From IMG/VR virus record IMGVR_UViG_3300005617_000232, positions 1 through 64,000 of that record: a DNA stretch of 64,000 nt. One strand, written 5' to 3'. Positions 46,349 to 54,049 of this stretch are shown here, piece after piece. Made by a program: the position numbers and the translations under genes. Position 1 is the stretch's first letter, and every line of letters starts with the position of its first letter. This DNA comes from a virus. The notes under the pieces were generated by a model. It was not told the origin of the DNA and did no database searches. It saw only the letters and a list, made by a program, of their open reading frames with translations.

Positions 46349-47010
46349 TCGACACCGAGGGCCGCGCGCACCCTGGTTAGGTCGTCGCGTCGCACCACGA
46401 CATTCTCCCCGGCCTCCTGTGCGTTGGCGAGCAGACTGTGCACCGCGTCCAGCAGGCGCGGGATGTCCGGCTCACCCTCGTCAAGCACCGGGGGGAGAGA
46501 TGGACGTTCGGTCGGCTCCTCGCGCACCTCCTGCTTCATGCGCTCGTTCAGCACCGCTCGCGTCCAGCCCGCCTCGGCGGCGCGCTTCAGCCAGGTCTTC
46601 TGGTCGCGGCCGGACAGGGGTGCCACCAGTGCGTGCGTGGAGAAACTCAGAGACGGCTCACGGCGCGACGGAGGCACCGAGCGGCAGACCCATAGGCGGT
46701 TCAGGAGCGTCTGCTCGGCCAGGCCCGTCGCCTCGATGGCCTGCGCGAAGCGCTCGCGGTACGCGCCCTCCCCGAACAGGAGCCAGTCGCCTATCCACCA
46801 CGCGCAGGATCGGTTGATCAGCCCGAGCGCGGCCCCGAGCGCCTCGTACTTCTCATACGGCAGGTCGGGGTCGAGGCGCAGGGAGGTGCCCGTGGTGTCG
46901 AGCACGCCCCCAGCGCGCAACTCGTCGATGACGCTTGCCGCGGTGCGCAGGTCGAGGCCCGGGAACGTGACCTCCGGGTTGACCTCCTCGACCAGGGCGA
47001 CGTTGCTCAC
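46345..47010 (-). CDS. LmbU-like protein
   Basis: 221 residues, ATG start. The core (INRSCAWWIGDWLLFGEGAYRERFAQAIEATGLAEQTLLNRLWVCRSVPPSRREPSLSF ends near FSTHALVAPL) matches LmbU-type regulators, which bind DNA in actinomycete antibiotic clusters, and related phage proteins. Probably a transcription factor of the early genes. Confidence 0.75.
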   Translation of the reverse strand: MSNVALVEEVNPEVTFPGLDLRTAASVIDELRAGGVLDTTGTSLRLDPDLPYEKYEALGAALGLINRSCAWWIGDWLLFGEGAYRERFAQAIEATGLAEQTLLNRLWVCRSVPPSRREPSLSFSTHALVAPLSGRDQKTWLKRAAEAGWTRAVLNERMKQEVREEPTERPSLPPVLDEGEPDIPRLLDAVHSLLANAQEAGENVVVRRDDLTRVRAALGVE

Positions 47011-47291
47011 GCTGCCTCCGGTGCCTTCACGCTGTGCTCCTCCTCGACCGGCAGCGTGGGCTGCACGTCGAGGTACGTGCCCACATCCACGAGGACGCTC
47101 GTCGCCTTCGGCGGCGGCTGCTGGACGGAGACGGACTCGAAGGTGGCGTTGCGCACCGGCACCACCAGGTACTCGCCTTCGTCCTGGGTCACCTTCTTGC
47201 GCGCCTGGACGGGACCGGTCGCCTCTGCGTGCCCGACGATGAACCAGCGGTTCCCATCGCCTTGCCGCATCAGCACGAGGTAGTTCGTCAT
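47007..47291 (-). CDS. hypothetical protein
   Basis: 94 residues, ATG after a GAGAGGAG box. Beta-rich start (YLVLMRQGDGNRWFIVGHAEA), acidic end. Unknown; small regulator or partner of the next gene. Confidence 0.65.
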   Translation of the reverse strand: MTNYLVLMRQGDGNRWFIVGHAEATGPVQARKKVTQDEGEYLVVPVRNATFESVSVQQPPPKATSVLVDVGTYLDVQPTLPVEEEHSVKAPEAA

Positions 47292-47301
47292 GCGTCTCCT
47301 C

Positions 47302-47772
47302 TCAGATCCCGATGGCTCGGGAGATCGTGGGGCGGGTGACGTCGTAGCGGCGGGCCAGGGAGCGGATGCTCTCACCGGCCTCGAAGCGCGCACGCGCCTC
47401 GTGCACCTGCTCGGGCGTCATCTTGAACTGGTTCGAGCGCTTCCGAGGTGAGTCGACCGGGAGGCCGAAGTGCGCCTGGAGCGTCGAGATGATGAGGCGG
47501 CTCACCGCGATGCGGCGTCCGGGCAGCGTGGCCTCGTCGGCCGCCGCCTTGATCGCCGCGTGAAGCTCGTGAGACATCCGCAGCATCCACTGGTCGGAGC
47601 CTGACGCCTCGCGGTACGGGTAGCCGCTCGACTCGTAGGGCGCGCGGAAGCGGGCCGCCAGAGCCTCGCAGATCACGTCGTTGCGGTTGCGGTCGCGCTC
47701 CTTCGCGACGCGCTCGACCTCGGCGTAGAGCGTCTGGGGAACATCCTTGACGTGAACCTGTGCGGACTTCAT
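47302..47772 (-). CDS. RHH-RHH-HTH regulator
   Basis: 156 residues from the ATG at promoter P4 (MKSAQVHV). Three DNA-binding segments: RHH 1 (about 3-45, VHVKDVPQTLYAEVERVAKERDRNRNDVICEALAAR), a second RHH-like part (about 60-105, MSHELHAAIKAAADEATLPGRRIAVSRLIISTL) and a resolvase-type HTH (about 120-156, SIRSLARRYDVTRPTISRAI). Likely a regulator that bridges operators. Leaderless start. Confidence 0.78.
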   Translation of the reverse strand: MKSAQVHVKDVPQTLYAEVERVAKERDRNRNDVICEALAARFRAPYESSGYPYREASGSDQWMLRMSHELHAAIKAAADEATLPGRRIAVSRLIISTLQAHFGLPVDSPRKRSNQFKMTPEQVHEARARFEAGESIRSLARRYDVTRPTISRAIGI

Positions 47773-47811
47773 GGCACGGCGCAGTCTAGCGGGTGCGGCG
47801 GCTGTTGTCAC
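47770..47811 (-). promoter_or_regulatory. repeat-class promoter P4
   Basis: GTGACA (47806-47811), 17-base spacer, TAGACT (47783-47788), 10 bases ending GTGCC, then ATGAAGTCC. It overlaps the end of the yhhQ gene. Confidence 0.78.
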
Positions 47812-48362
47812 GCCGTCACGGGTTTCCCGGGGATGCGCCGCAGCGCCCAGATGACGGGGATGGCCGCGAGCGTCATCCACGCCTTGCCCACGATCTGCCC
47901 CTCGACCAGTTCGCGGTGCCACCAGCCGAACGCGAGCGTGACGAAGATGATGGAGTCGAGCACGAAGCCGACGACGTTGCTAGCCACCAGGGCCTTGAGC
48001 CAGCCGCGCTCGGACAGCGGCTCGTACACGGCCAGGTCGGACATCTCGGAGATGAGGAACGCGATGGCCGACGCAACCGCGACCGACACGTATCCGCCGG
48101 GGATCGTCGAGTTGGCTTCGATGGCGATGGACAGCCCGGCACCCACCAGGATCGCCACGATGACCGCTGAGCGGCCCAGGGAGCGATGGACGACGTCCCT
48201 GAGGGTGAAGGCCAGGCCAGCGAACCAGACGCCCGCAGGAGCCGTCAGGCCGAAGCCGACGGACGTGAAGCCCCAGTGCGTGACGGCGTAGTTCGCGGCC
48301 CAGACGGTGCCGACGAACAGTGCGGCTGCCACCAGCCCTACGGCGTTATCTCGAAGTCGCAA
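47808..48362 (-). CDS. yhhQ: YhhQ-like 7-deazapurine (queuosine precursor) transporter
   Basis: 184 residues; five to six TM helices (TAGVWFAGLAFTLRDVVHRSLG, AVIVAILVGAGLSIAI, VSVAVASAIAFLISEMSDLAVY, KALVASNVVGFVLDSIIFVTLAFGWW). The FTLRDVVHRSLGR and SEMSDLAVYEPL segments are characteristic of the VUT/YhhQ family, which imports preQ0/preQ1. Adjacent to a DpdA-like enzyme, it would supply the base for DNA modification. No preQ0 biosynthesis genes are present. Confidence 0.85.
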   Translation of the reverse strand: MRLRDNAVGLVAAALFVGTVWAANYAVTHWGFTSVGFGLTAPAGVWFAGLAFTLRDVVHRSLGRSAVIVAILVGAGLSIAIEANSTIPGGYVSVAVASAIAFLISEMSDLAVYEPLSERGWLKALVASNVVGFVLDSIIFVTLAFGWWHRELVEGQIVGKAWMTLAAIPVIWALRRIPGKPVTA

Positions 48363-49188
48363 CGGTCAGTCCTCCCTCCTGGCGGTAACCGTCCGGTTCC
48401 GGCCAGTTCTCGATGGATTCCAGAATCTGGTCACGCCACGCGAGTGCCCAGTCGAGGCAGTTCGCGCAGGTCTTCGCCTTGTGCTCCGTCGGGTGGAGCT
48501 TCCCACAGAGCGTCCGGCGGGGCCAGTTGAACAGCGACGGCTGCTGGTCGTCGCCCGACACCCAGCGGGCCTGGGAACTCCAGGACATGGAGTCGGCCGA
48601 GGTAAGCGCGTCGGCGTACTTCTCGATACCGGCGACCTTCACTCCGAAGCCGTGCAACTTGAGCGGCAGGAGGGAGCGGAAGATGTCGGCCGCCTCCTGC
48701 GTGTTCTGGCGGCGGCAGACTGAGCCGACTCCGATGAGTGGCTCGTTGCTCAGGTCGACGTCGTTCTCGTCGTACATCTCTGCGCAGCGGTGGTAGTCGT
48801 CGACCGTCCAGCCCTGAAGCACCGGGATGACGACCGACCCAAGCCGCTCGCGCAGCGACATGAAGTTCAGCACCGTGCGCAGTTGGTGCTCCTCGATAGT
48901 CAGGCCCGTCTTCGCGAGCACGAACGGCTCGCACATCCAGTCCATCGGGGCAGCCCACGCGAGGTTGCCGATCTCGTCCTCGAACCGGCGAACGTCGGCG
49001 ACGTACTCGTCCTCGGTGGTCAGCCAGGCCCCGTGCATGTTCAACTCGGTAAAGCCTCCCGAGTCGAGTGCCCACGGGCCTACGGCGACCGGCAGCGTCT
49101 TGCGCTCGTAGAGGCGGCGGCGCGAGACGAACAGGTCGCGCTCGGTCTCCAGCCAGTTCGGCCGGTGCGTGCCGAGCCAGAACTTCAC
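48346..49188 (-). CDS. dpdA: DpdA-like tRNA-guanine-transglycosylase-fold DNA modification enzyme
   Basis: 280 residues, GTG in a GTGA overlap. TGT hallmarks: DSGGF at 42-46 (general-base Asp and substrate loop), PVLQG near 122-126 and SADSMSWS with D199 as the candidate nucleophile. C228, H232 or H236, C241 and C244 form a probable zinc site. DpdA enzymes swap guanine in DNA for a 7-deazaguanine, protecting phage DNA from host nucleases. Next to the transporter; the stop overlaps its start by 17 bases. Confidence 0.87.
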   Translation of the reverse strand: MKFWLGTHRPNWLETERDLFVSRRRLYERKTLPVAVGPWALDSGGFTELNMHGAWLTTEDEYVADVRRFEDEIGNLAWAAPMDWMCEPFVLAKTGLTIEEHQLRTVLNFMSLRERLGSVVIPVLQGWTVDDYHRCAEMYDENDVDLSNEPLIGVGSVCRRQNTQEAADIFRSLLPLKLHGFGVKVAGIEKYADALTSADSMSWSSQARWVSGDDQQPSLFNWPRRTLCGKLHPTEHKAKTCANCLDWALAWRDQILESIENWPEPDGYRQEGGLTVATSR

Positions 49189-49862
49189 GCGCCCGCCTCC
49201 TCCAGGATGCGCTCGGCCTCGACGTAGGTCTGGTACCACGGCTCGTGCTCGTCGACCGGCCCCTGCGCCAGCACTGCGATGGCGTCGGCCTTCTCCTCCT
49301 CGGTCGGGGGGTCCATCGGCACGCCGCCCATGCGCCTGATCCAGCGCCACTGCACCGGGCGGGGGATGACGCGCTCGGTCGCCGGAAGCTCCTTCATCGT
49401 CGGGCCGAGTTCAGGGAAGATGCTGACGCCGGTCAGCGCAGGCTGCGGCGGGCGGCCTCCGCGGACGTAGTCGTTGAGCGCCTGCTGGCGCAGGTTGTCG
49501 TATGCCTTGCGGAACTGCGCTCGCACGGTCGCGATGTTGTCGGAGTGCAGGATGGCCCAGCGGCCACCGACGTGCTCGGCAGCGGCGCGCACGGTCTCGG
49601 GTGCCTGCTTCAGGCTGCCGCGCTCAGCGATCTCCCACGCCTCCTCGGTGGTCGGCAGGTTGAGCGCGCGCTCGGCCACCTGCTCCAGGATCTGCCCGAT
49701 GGAGGGCCGGAACTTCTCGGTCCCGATGAGGTCGTCGACCGCCTGGGCCACGACGCCCTCCGGGAACTGGCTGAGCTTGTCCGCGTAGCGCGCGATGGCA
49801 CGGTCCGAGAACTCCTCCCGCCAGGAATCCTGTAGGGCTTCGAGCACGGGCACGAGGCTCAT
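49185..49862 (-). CDS. helicase loader (G39P-like)
   Basis: 225 residues, ATG in an ATGA overlap. N-terminal helices with YADKLSQFPEGVVAQAVDDLIGTEKFRPSIGQILEQV (about 23-60) resemble the G39P/DnaC-family loader inhibitor domain; the remainder is Ala/Glu helical. It would place the host replicative helicase at the phage origin with the initiator upstream. Confidence 0.72.
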   Translation of the reverse strand: MSLVPVLEALQDSWREEFSDRAIARYADKLSQFPEGVVAQAVDDLIGTEKFRPSIGQILEQVAERALNLPTTEEAWEIAERGSLKQAPETVRAAAEHVGGRWAILHSDNIATVRAQFRKAYDNLRQQALNDYVRGGRPPQPALTGVSIFPELGPTMKELPATERVIPRPVQWRWIRRMGGVPMDPPTEEEKADAIAVLAQGPVDEHEPWYQTYVEAERILEEAGA

Positions 49863-50614
49863 GCGCTTCTCCTCTCGGTCACGAGTTGGACGATCTTCTC
49901 GATGCGGCCCTCGCTGCGCGCCTTCGCGTTGACGGCCTGGATGGAGCGCTCGAACTGCGCACCTGAGCCGTACACCACCGATGGCGACGGTGGCCCCTTC
50001 CACCACGGGTCGGCGAGCGCGGCCTGGATGATCAGGCGGTGGTCGTCGAACGTGGCCTCGGGGTACTCGCGGATGCGCAGGATGATCTTCGAGAGCCAGT
50101 CGGCAGAGCGAAGGTTCTGGCCGGTCAGTTCGTTCCAGGTCTTCAGCACCCAGACGGCCTTAACGGCGTGCTCCTTCGTGACGGGCTTTCGGTCGACGGT
50201 GCTCGGCACCGACGATAGTTCGCGCGCGCGCGGTTCTATGTCTTTGGATGGTTGCTCTTTGGATGGTTGCTCTAAGGACGGTTCGGGCGTAATCCTGACG
50301 CCCCCCTGTGTCGTAGATGTCGCCCCCTCCGGTGCAGTAGATGTCGCCCCGGGGGGTGACATATTGACGCCCCACCGAACCGCACCCGAATCGTGGGTGC
50401 CGGTGTTCGTGATCGCACCGGAAGACTCCAGATCCCGGAGGCAACGTTGCACCTGGCGACGTGACATCCGAGCCTCGTGCGCGATCGTGGCGACCGCGGG
50501 CCATGAGTCCCTGCCGTCCTCGCCAGCGTGGTCGGCGAGCACGAGCAGTACGAGCCTACGTCCGAGCGTCTCCTCGGAGTGCTTCAGAACCCAACTCATT
50601 ACGTGGACTGACAT
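49859..50614 (-). CDS. HTH replication initiator
   Basis: 251 residues, ATG start. N-terminal HTH_36-like domain (SWPAVATIAHEARMSRRQVQRCLRDLESSGAI, about 37-70), a low-complexity middle with repeats (GATST and EQPSK pairs) and a C-terminal helical domain with WVLKTWNELTGQNLRS. Matches phage initiators placed before a helicase loader. Middle repeats are candidate origin iterons. Confidence 0.77.
   Translation of the reverse strand: MSVHVMSWVLKHSEETLGRRLVLLVLADHAGEDGRDSWPAVATIAHEARMSRRQVQRCLRDLESSGAITNTGTHDSGAVRWGVNMSPPGATSTAPEGATSTTQGGVRITPEPSLEQPSKEQPSKDIEPRARELSSVPSTVDRKPVTKEHAVKAVWVLKTWNELTGQNLRSADWLSKIILRIREYPEATFDDHRLIIQAALADPWWKGPPSPSVVYGSGAQFERSIQAVNAKARSEGRIEKIVQLVTERRSA
50230..50370 (-). 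repeat. direct repeats in initiator gene, candidate origin
   Basis: Minus strand: GGGGCGACATCTAC occurs twice (about 50310-50360) and GAGCAACCATCCAAA twice in direct tandem (about 50236-50265) with AT-rich flanks. Iteron-like repeats inside the initiator gene recall the lambda ori. They also make the protein's repeated segments. Confidence 0.55.
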
Positions 50615-50666
50615 CTACTACCTCAACTTGATCGAAGTGACTTGAACGAACTGACGAAGACTTCAT
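50556..50666 (-). CDS. 36-residue leader ORF upstream of initiator
   Basis: Begins at the ATG of promoter P5 (MKSSSVRSSH) and runs out of frame into the initiator start, overlapping it. Could tie initiator translation to its own; may be just the leaderless start's by-product. Confidence 0.5.
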   Translation of the reverse strand: MKSSSVRSSHFDQVEVVDVSPRNELGSEALRGDART

Positions 50667-50682
50667 GGCACGACCTAGTGTA
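50664..50682 (-). promoter_or_regulatory. repeat-class promoter P5 (weak)
   Basis: TACACT (50677-50682) 10 bases before GTGCC-ATGAAGTC, matching the repeat class downstream of the -10. No good -35 at 17 bases. Drives the initiator operon. Confidence 0.6.
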
Positions 50683-50764
50683 CTCTCATGGGGAGTGGCT
50701 CCGTGATCTCTACCTCCTCCAGCGCTAGTTGGCGTTGGGGTCGAAGGGACTGCGTGGCCTTCAT
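50675..50764 (-). CDS. 29-residue ORF between annealing protein and initiator
   Basis: ATGAAGGCCACGC start similar to the repeat-class start region but without a -10 match. Small acidic peptide. Might be a relic of a promoter copy or a leader. Confidence 0.45.
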   Translation of the reverse strand: MKATQSLRPQRQLALEEVEITEPLPMRVH

Positions 50765-50814
50765 GGCGCACGTTCGGGGAAGGGCCGGGGCAACTCGGCC
50801 CCAGCCCCACGCCC

Positions 50815-51738
50815 TCAGTCCGCTGCCTTCTCCTCCGTCTCGGCCGTGCCCTCGAAGGGCGTCTCCAGCGTGCCCAGTTCGAGCACCAGGCCCTCGAAGG
50901 CCCAGGCGTATGCCTGCTGGATCTCCTCGCGCGAGGGCGGCGGGAACTCCCCACCCTCCCACGCCTTCGCGACGGCGTTCGCGAGCCGCCTCCACCACTG
51001 CCCGGTCTGCGCCTTCGTCAGGTCGTCGAGCTTGGCCCCGAAGACATGCTGGGACAGTTGCTCCTCGATGGCGACCCAGTTCTCCTCGGGCGCGAGGTCG
51101 CGCTGGGCGATGCGGATCGAGGCGGCGTCCTCAGCTGACTTCACCTGGATGGCCCCTTCGATGAGGCTGTTGGCCGGGTTGAACGGCTGCCCGGTCGGCC
51201 CCGCCGGACGGCTGCTTCCTGTCGGCCCCGCGCCGCGCGTCGTCTCCTGCGGCGTGCCCGAGTCGGCGTCCGAGTGCGACGTCTCCGCGGTGGCGAGCGC
51301 GAAGGCTTGAGCGACGACGTACTTGAACGCCATCGTCATCGCCTTCGACGTGGACTTGTCTCCCATGTCGGTGCCCTCGCCCCAGCCCGACGCCTTGAAC
51401 GAGTCACCCGCTGCGCCGTAGAACGTGAACTCGACGTGCAGGTTGACCTCGTACATCGTCTTGTTGTTGCCGGTCATGCGCTCGCCGGTGATGCGTTCCA
51501 GGACGTGCGGCACCACGAACACGCCGTGCTTGGCGAGCAGCGGGTTGAGCGCATTCATCACGTCGTCGTGCCCGCGGAACATGAACTTCTGCTGCTCGTT
51601 GCGCTGCGTCTTTCCGATCGCGGGAAGTTCGTCGATGATCGCGATCATGCGCTGGTGGACGGTGCGGTCGTCGATGAGCAGACGCTCGACCGCCTCGCGC
51701 GCCGCCTGGGTGATGGGTTCGTTCTCGGTGATGGTCAT
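50815..51738 (-). CDS. erf: ERF-family single-strand annealing protein
   Basis: 307 residues, ATG in an ATGA overlap after GGAGG. ERF signature GEGTDMGDKSTSKAMTMAFKY at 120-140 after an alpha-beta core; C-terminal half is low-complexity then helical. Promotes annealing recombination. No exonuclease partner was recognised nearby. Confidence 0.9.
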   Translation of the reverse strand: MTITENEPITQAAREAVERLLIDDRTVHQRMIAIIDELPAIGKTQRNEQQKFMFRGHDDVMNALNPLLAKHGVFVVPHVLERITGERMTGNNKTMYEVNLHVEFTFYGAAGDSFKASGWGEGTDMGDKSTSKAMTMAFKYVVAQAFALATAETSHSDADSGTPQETTRGAGPTGSSRPAGPTGQPFNPANSLIEGAIQVKSAEDAASIRIAQRDLAPEENWVAIEEQLSQHVFGAKLDDLTKAQTGQWWRRLANAVAKAWEGGEFPPPSREEIQQAYAWAFEGLVLELGTLETPFEGTAETEEKAAD

Positions 51739-52346
51739 GTGAGCGCCTCCTGTTCCTCACGGACGACCCTGACCAGCGAGATGCCGCGCGCCTCCAGGGC
51801 GTCGAGCTTCTCCTGGTCGTCGTCCTCCTTGACGATGTACTCCACGGCCGTCGGCCGGAAGGCGTGGAAGATGCCGGGCGTGTACCCCGGCTCCGTGGCG
51901 TCCGGCTGCCAGGTGAGCACCGCCTTGCGGTGAGCGACCAGCACCCAGGTCTCGCCGATGACGAACCCGCGCGGCACCGCGGTGATGCGACGGCTGACGC
52001 CCATCCTGAGCGCCTCTGCCGTGAACTCCCTCGGGGTCGAGTAGAACGACTCCCCGATCCAGAGCAGCCCGCACTTCTCCCCGAGCCTGCCGGGCGCTCC
52101 GAGCGGGCAGCCTGCGGAGTGCACGTCGCTGCCATGCGGCCCGATGTGGCCCTCCAGCAGCGCGTCGGGGGTCACCCACGTCCATCCGCGGGTCGGCTTG
52201 GTGCCGCACCCGCAGGTGGGGCAGACCGGCAGCGCGATGGGGAGTGCATCGCAGGCGTCCATGAGGCCGCCGCTCACGAGGTAGAGGCCGCCGGGCTTGC
52301 GGTACCCGCAGCCCCTGGCTCCCTCGACGCTAGTCCTGATGCTCAT
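51735..52346 (-). CDS. Cys-rich phage protein of unknown function
   Basis: 203 residues. CPTCGCGTKP and a second Cys set (GCPLGAPG, EKCG) form zinc sites; the middle has VSRRITAVPRGFVIGETWVLVAHRKAVL, a beta domain typical of proteins near recombination genes in actinophages. Function unknown. Confidence 0.7.
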   Translation of the reverse strand: MSIRTSVEGARGCGYRKPGGLYLVSGGLMDACDALPIALPVCPTCGCGTKPTRGWTWVTPDALLEGHIGPHGSDVHSAGCPLGAPGRLGEKCGLLWIGESFYSTPREFTAEALRMGVSRRITAVPRGFVIGETWVLVAHRKAVLTWQPDATEPGYTPGIFHAFRPTAVEYIVKEDDDQEKLDALEARGISLVRVVREEQEALT

Positions 52347-52357
52347 GCGTTCCTCCT

Positions 52358-52744
52358 TCAGTCGAGGTCGGCGTAGTCCGCCATGACCTCGTGGTGGCGG
52401 GGATGCTTCGGGTCTGTGATGTCGTAGGGGCCGTCGTCGGGCGCGAGCCGGATGACGTCGCCCCGCTCGTCGGCGGTGAGCACGCCGGGCTGCACGCCCT
52501 GGTCGGAGATGACCAGCACGCTGACCTGCGCCGGGCGCGTGGCCGCGCGGTAGCCGCGCGCCACACCCAGTTCGTAGGCGGCCCAGCAGCGCTGGCGGTG
52601 CGTGCCGCGCAGCGCGTCGTCGATGGCGCGGCGTGCCTGCCCGCGCAACTCAGCCTCGAAGCCGAAGTCGCGCTCGCCGCGGTCCTCCTCGGCGTACACG
52701 CGACCGACGTGCAGGCCGCGCTCGTATTCCAGGTCGGGGATCAT
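52358..52744 (-). CDS. hypothetical protein
   Basis: 128 residues, ATG in an ATGA overlap. Charged helical first half, beta C-terminus. No family. Confidence 0.65.
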   Translation of the reverse strand: MIPDLEYERGLHVGRVYAEEDRGERDFGFEAELRGQARRAIDDALRGTHRQRCWAAYELGVARGYRAATRPAQVSVLVISDQGVQPGVLTADERGDVIRLAPDDGPYDITDPKHPRHHEVMADYADLD

Positions 52745-52968
52745 GCCTCCTCCTCGCTCGGGATCGCCAGGTACTCGAACACGGGCGTGACTTCGCCGTG
52801 CAGGTCGCAGCGCCAGGGACCGTACTGCTGCCCCTCGTTCGTCAGGGCAAGGATGTCGCGCCGGGCCAGCCCCTTGCAGACCGGGCACAGAGGAAGCTCG
52901 CGCTCCACGAAGCGCGGCGCGCGCGGCGCAGGCTCCGGGACCCAGGGTTCGCTCGTGGTGTCACTCAT
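52741..52968 (-). CDS. small zinc-type protein
   Basis: 75 residues, ATG in an ATGA overlap. CPVCKGLA and CDLHGE give a zinc half-site pair. Unknown. Confidence 0.68.
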   Translation of the reverse strand: MSDTTSEPWVPEPAPRAPRFVERELPLCPVCKGLARRDILALTNEGQQYGPWRCDLHGEVTPVFEYLAIPSEEEA

Positions 52969-53144
52969 GGCGTCTGCTCCACATGGACGCTGACCGCCTT
53001 GCAGGGCTGCCCTGATCCGTGGAGAACCTTCGCCGTCTTGTACGCGCAGACGCAGAAGGTGATGCCGACGATTGCGATTGCGATCGCCATCATCGCCGCC
53101 CGGAAGCTCTTGTGGTCCCACTCGTGCCAGGTGTTCTCGCTCAT
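52965..53144 (-). CDS. 59-residue TM protein
   Basis: ATG start. N-terminal charged part, one TM span (AAMMAIAIAIVGITFCVCAYK), short C-terminus. Unknown. Confidence 0.66.
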   Translation of the reverse strand: MSENTWHEWDHKSFRAAMMAIAIAIVGITFCVCAYKTAKVLHGSGQPCKAVSVHVEQTP

Positions 53145-53266
53145 GGCGTCTCCTTCGTCTCGATGATCTCCATGCACTCCTCACACCAGTCGACCGGCGA
53201 CCGGGCGAAACTGACGGCGATGGCCTTCGACGAGTGCGAGCAGATCGAGCCGCTGACCCAGCGCCC
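53141..53266 (-). CDS. coding-like frame without a canonical start (zinc-type)
   Basis: Between two genes, a frame with strong GC3 bias reads on from the TGA of the upstream gene, has CSH and CEEC Cys/His pairs and ends in an ATGA overlap with the next gene. No ATG/GTG/TTG start is present in it; the overlapping GTG frame gives a less coding-like peptide. Readthrough or an unusual start is possible. Low confidence. Confidence 0.4.
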   Translation of the reverse strand, partial: GRWVSGSICSHSSKAIAVSFARSPVDWCEECMEIIETKETP

Positions 53267-53509
53267 TCACGACCGCACCTGCACGAGCGGGCCGTCGTTG
53301 TCGACCTCGTTCACGAGCGAGATCCCGAGGAGCACCGTCTCCTTCTCGACACCCAAGAAGGTGCTCAGGTTCTCGACCGACTGGTCGAAGGTGTAGCCCT
53401 TCGTAACGATGTCGTGCTGCACGATCTGGCTCATCTGCCGACCGCGCTCAATGTGAAGCGGAGTAACAGTCAGGGAGTTCATCTCTCCTCCTTCAGTCGT
53501 GGACTTCAT
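53267..53509 (-). CDS. small protein with dual start
   Basis: 80 residues from the promoter-proximal ATG (MKSTTEGGE) or 71 from an ATG after AGGAGGAGAG. Helical-beta with an acidic tail. Unknown. Confidence 0.7.
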   Translation of the reverse strand: MKSTTEGGEMNSLTVTPLHIERGRQMSQIVQHDIVTKGYTFDQSVENLSTFLGVEKETVLLGISLVNEVDNDGPLVQVRS

Positions 53510-53547
53510 GGCACGTCGGACTCTAGCACACTCACCGGCCGTGTCAA
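53507..53547 (-). promoter_or_regulatory. repeat-class promoter P6
   Basis: TTGACA (53542-53547), 16-base spacer, TAGAGT (53520-53525), 10 bases ending GTGCC, ATGAAGTCCAC. Confidence 0.82.
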
Positions 53548-53765
53548 GCGCCCTTTGCCCAGGGATTCAGCAGCCACTCCCCCGGCTCCCCATCGACCGG
53601 GCGGTACATGATTCCGTCCGGTCGAACGTTGCGCTTGTGCAGGTCGAGCAGCAGGTCGCCCAGACTCACATCGTCGGCTGAGCCGACGCAGACGAGGTCG
53701 GTGCCGGTGCCTGGTGGGGCTTGGTCGATGTAGACGCGGAACGGGGTCTCGCTCTGCTCGGTCAT
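53544..53765 (-). CDS. small hypothetical protein
   Basis: 73 residues, ATG start; its stop lies within promoter P6's -35 region. Mixed alpha-beta. Unknown. Confidence 0.65.
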   Translation of the reverse strand: MTEQSETPFRVYIDQAPPGTGTDLVCVGSADDVSLGDLLLDLHKRNVRPDGIMYRPVDGEPGEWLLNPWAKGA

Positions 53766-54049
53766 GCCTGCCTCCTCTTCGTCGTGGTGACGTAGAACGT
53801 CTCGTGGTCGTGGCGCAGCGCGTAGATGCGCTCGCCGTCCTCAGTCCACACGTAAAGGCACGTCGGGTCCGCCTGGGGTCGGAGTCCCAGGTGCGCCCGC
53901 TCGGGGCTTAGACGGCCGCAGGAGAGCGCAGAGCGCACCTCCTGCTCGATGCCCACGGTGTCGAAGTGCGGGAAGCGCTCCGCAGCGCGCCACATGGCGT
54001 GGTCGGTCACGTGCACCGGGCCGGTCCAGTTGAGGGCGGCGGCGCTCAC
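53762..54049 (-). CDS. DUF4258-like small protein
   Basis: 95 residues from GTG (GTGA). VTDHAMWRAAERFPHFDTVGIEQEVRSALSCGRL then LYVWTEDGERIYAL ... FYVTTTKR resembles DUF4258/toxin-fold proteins. Could be an RNA-directed protein; no partner antitoxin visible. Confidence 0.65.
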   Translation of the reverse strand: MSAAALNWTGPVHVTDHAMWRAAERFPHFDTVGIEQEVRSALSCGRLSPERAHLGLRPQADPTCLYVWTEDGERIYALRHDHETFYVTTTKRRQA

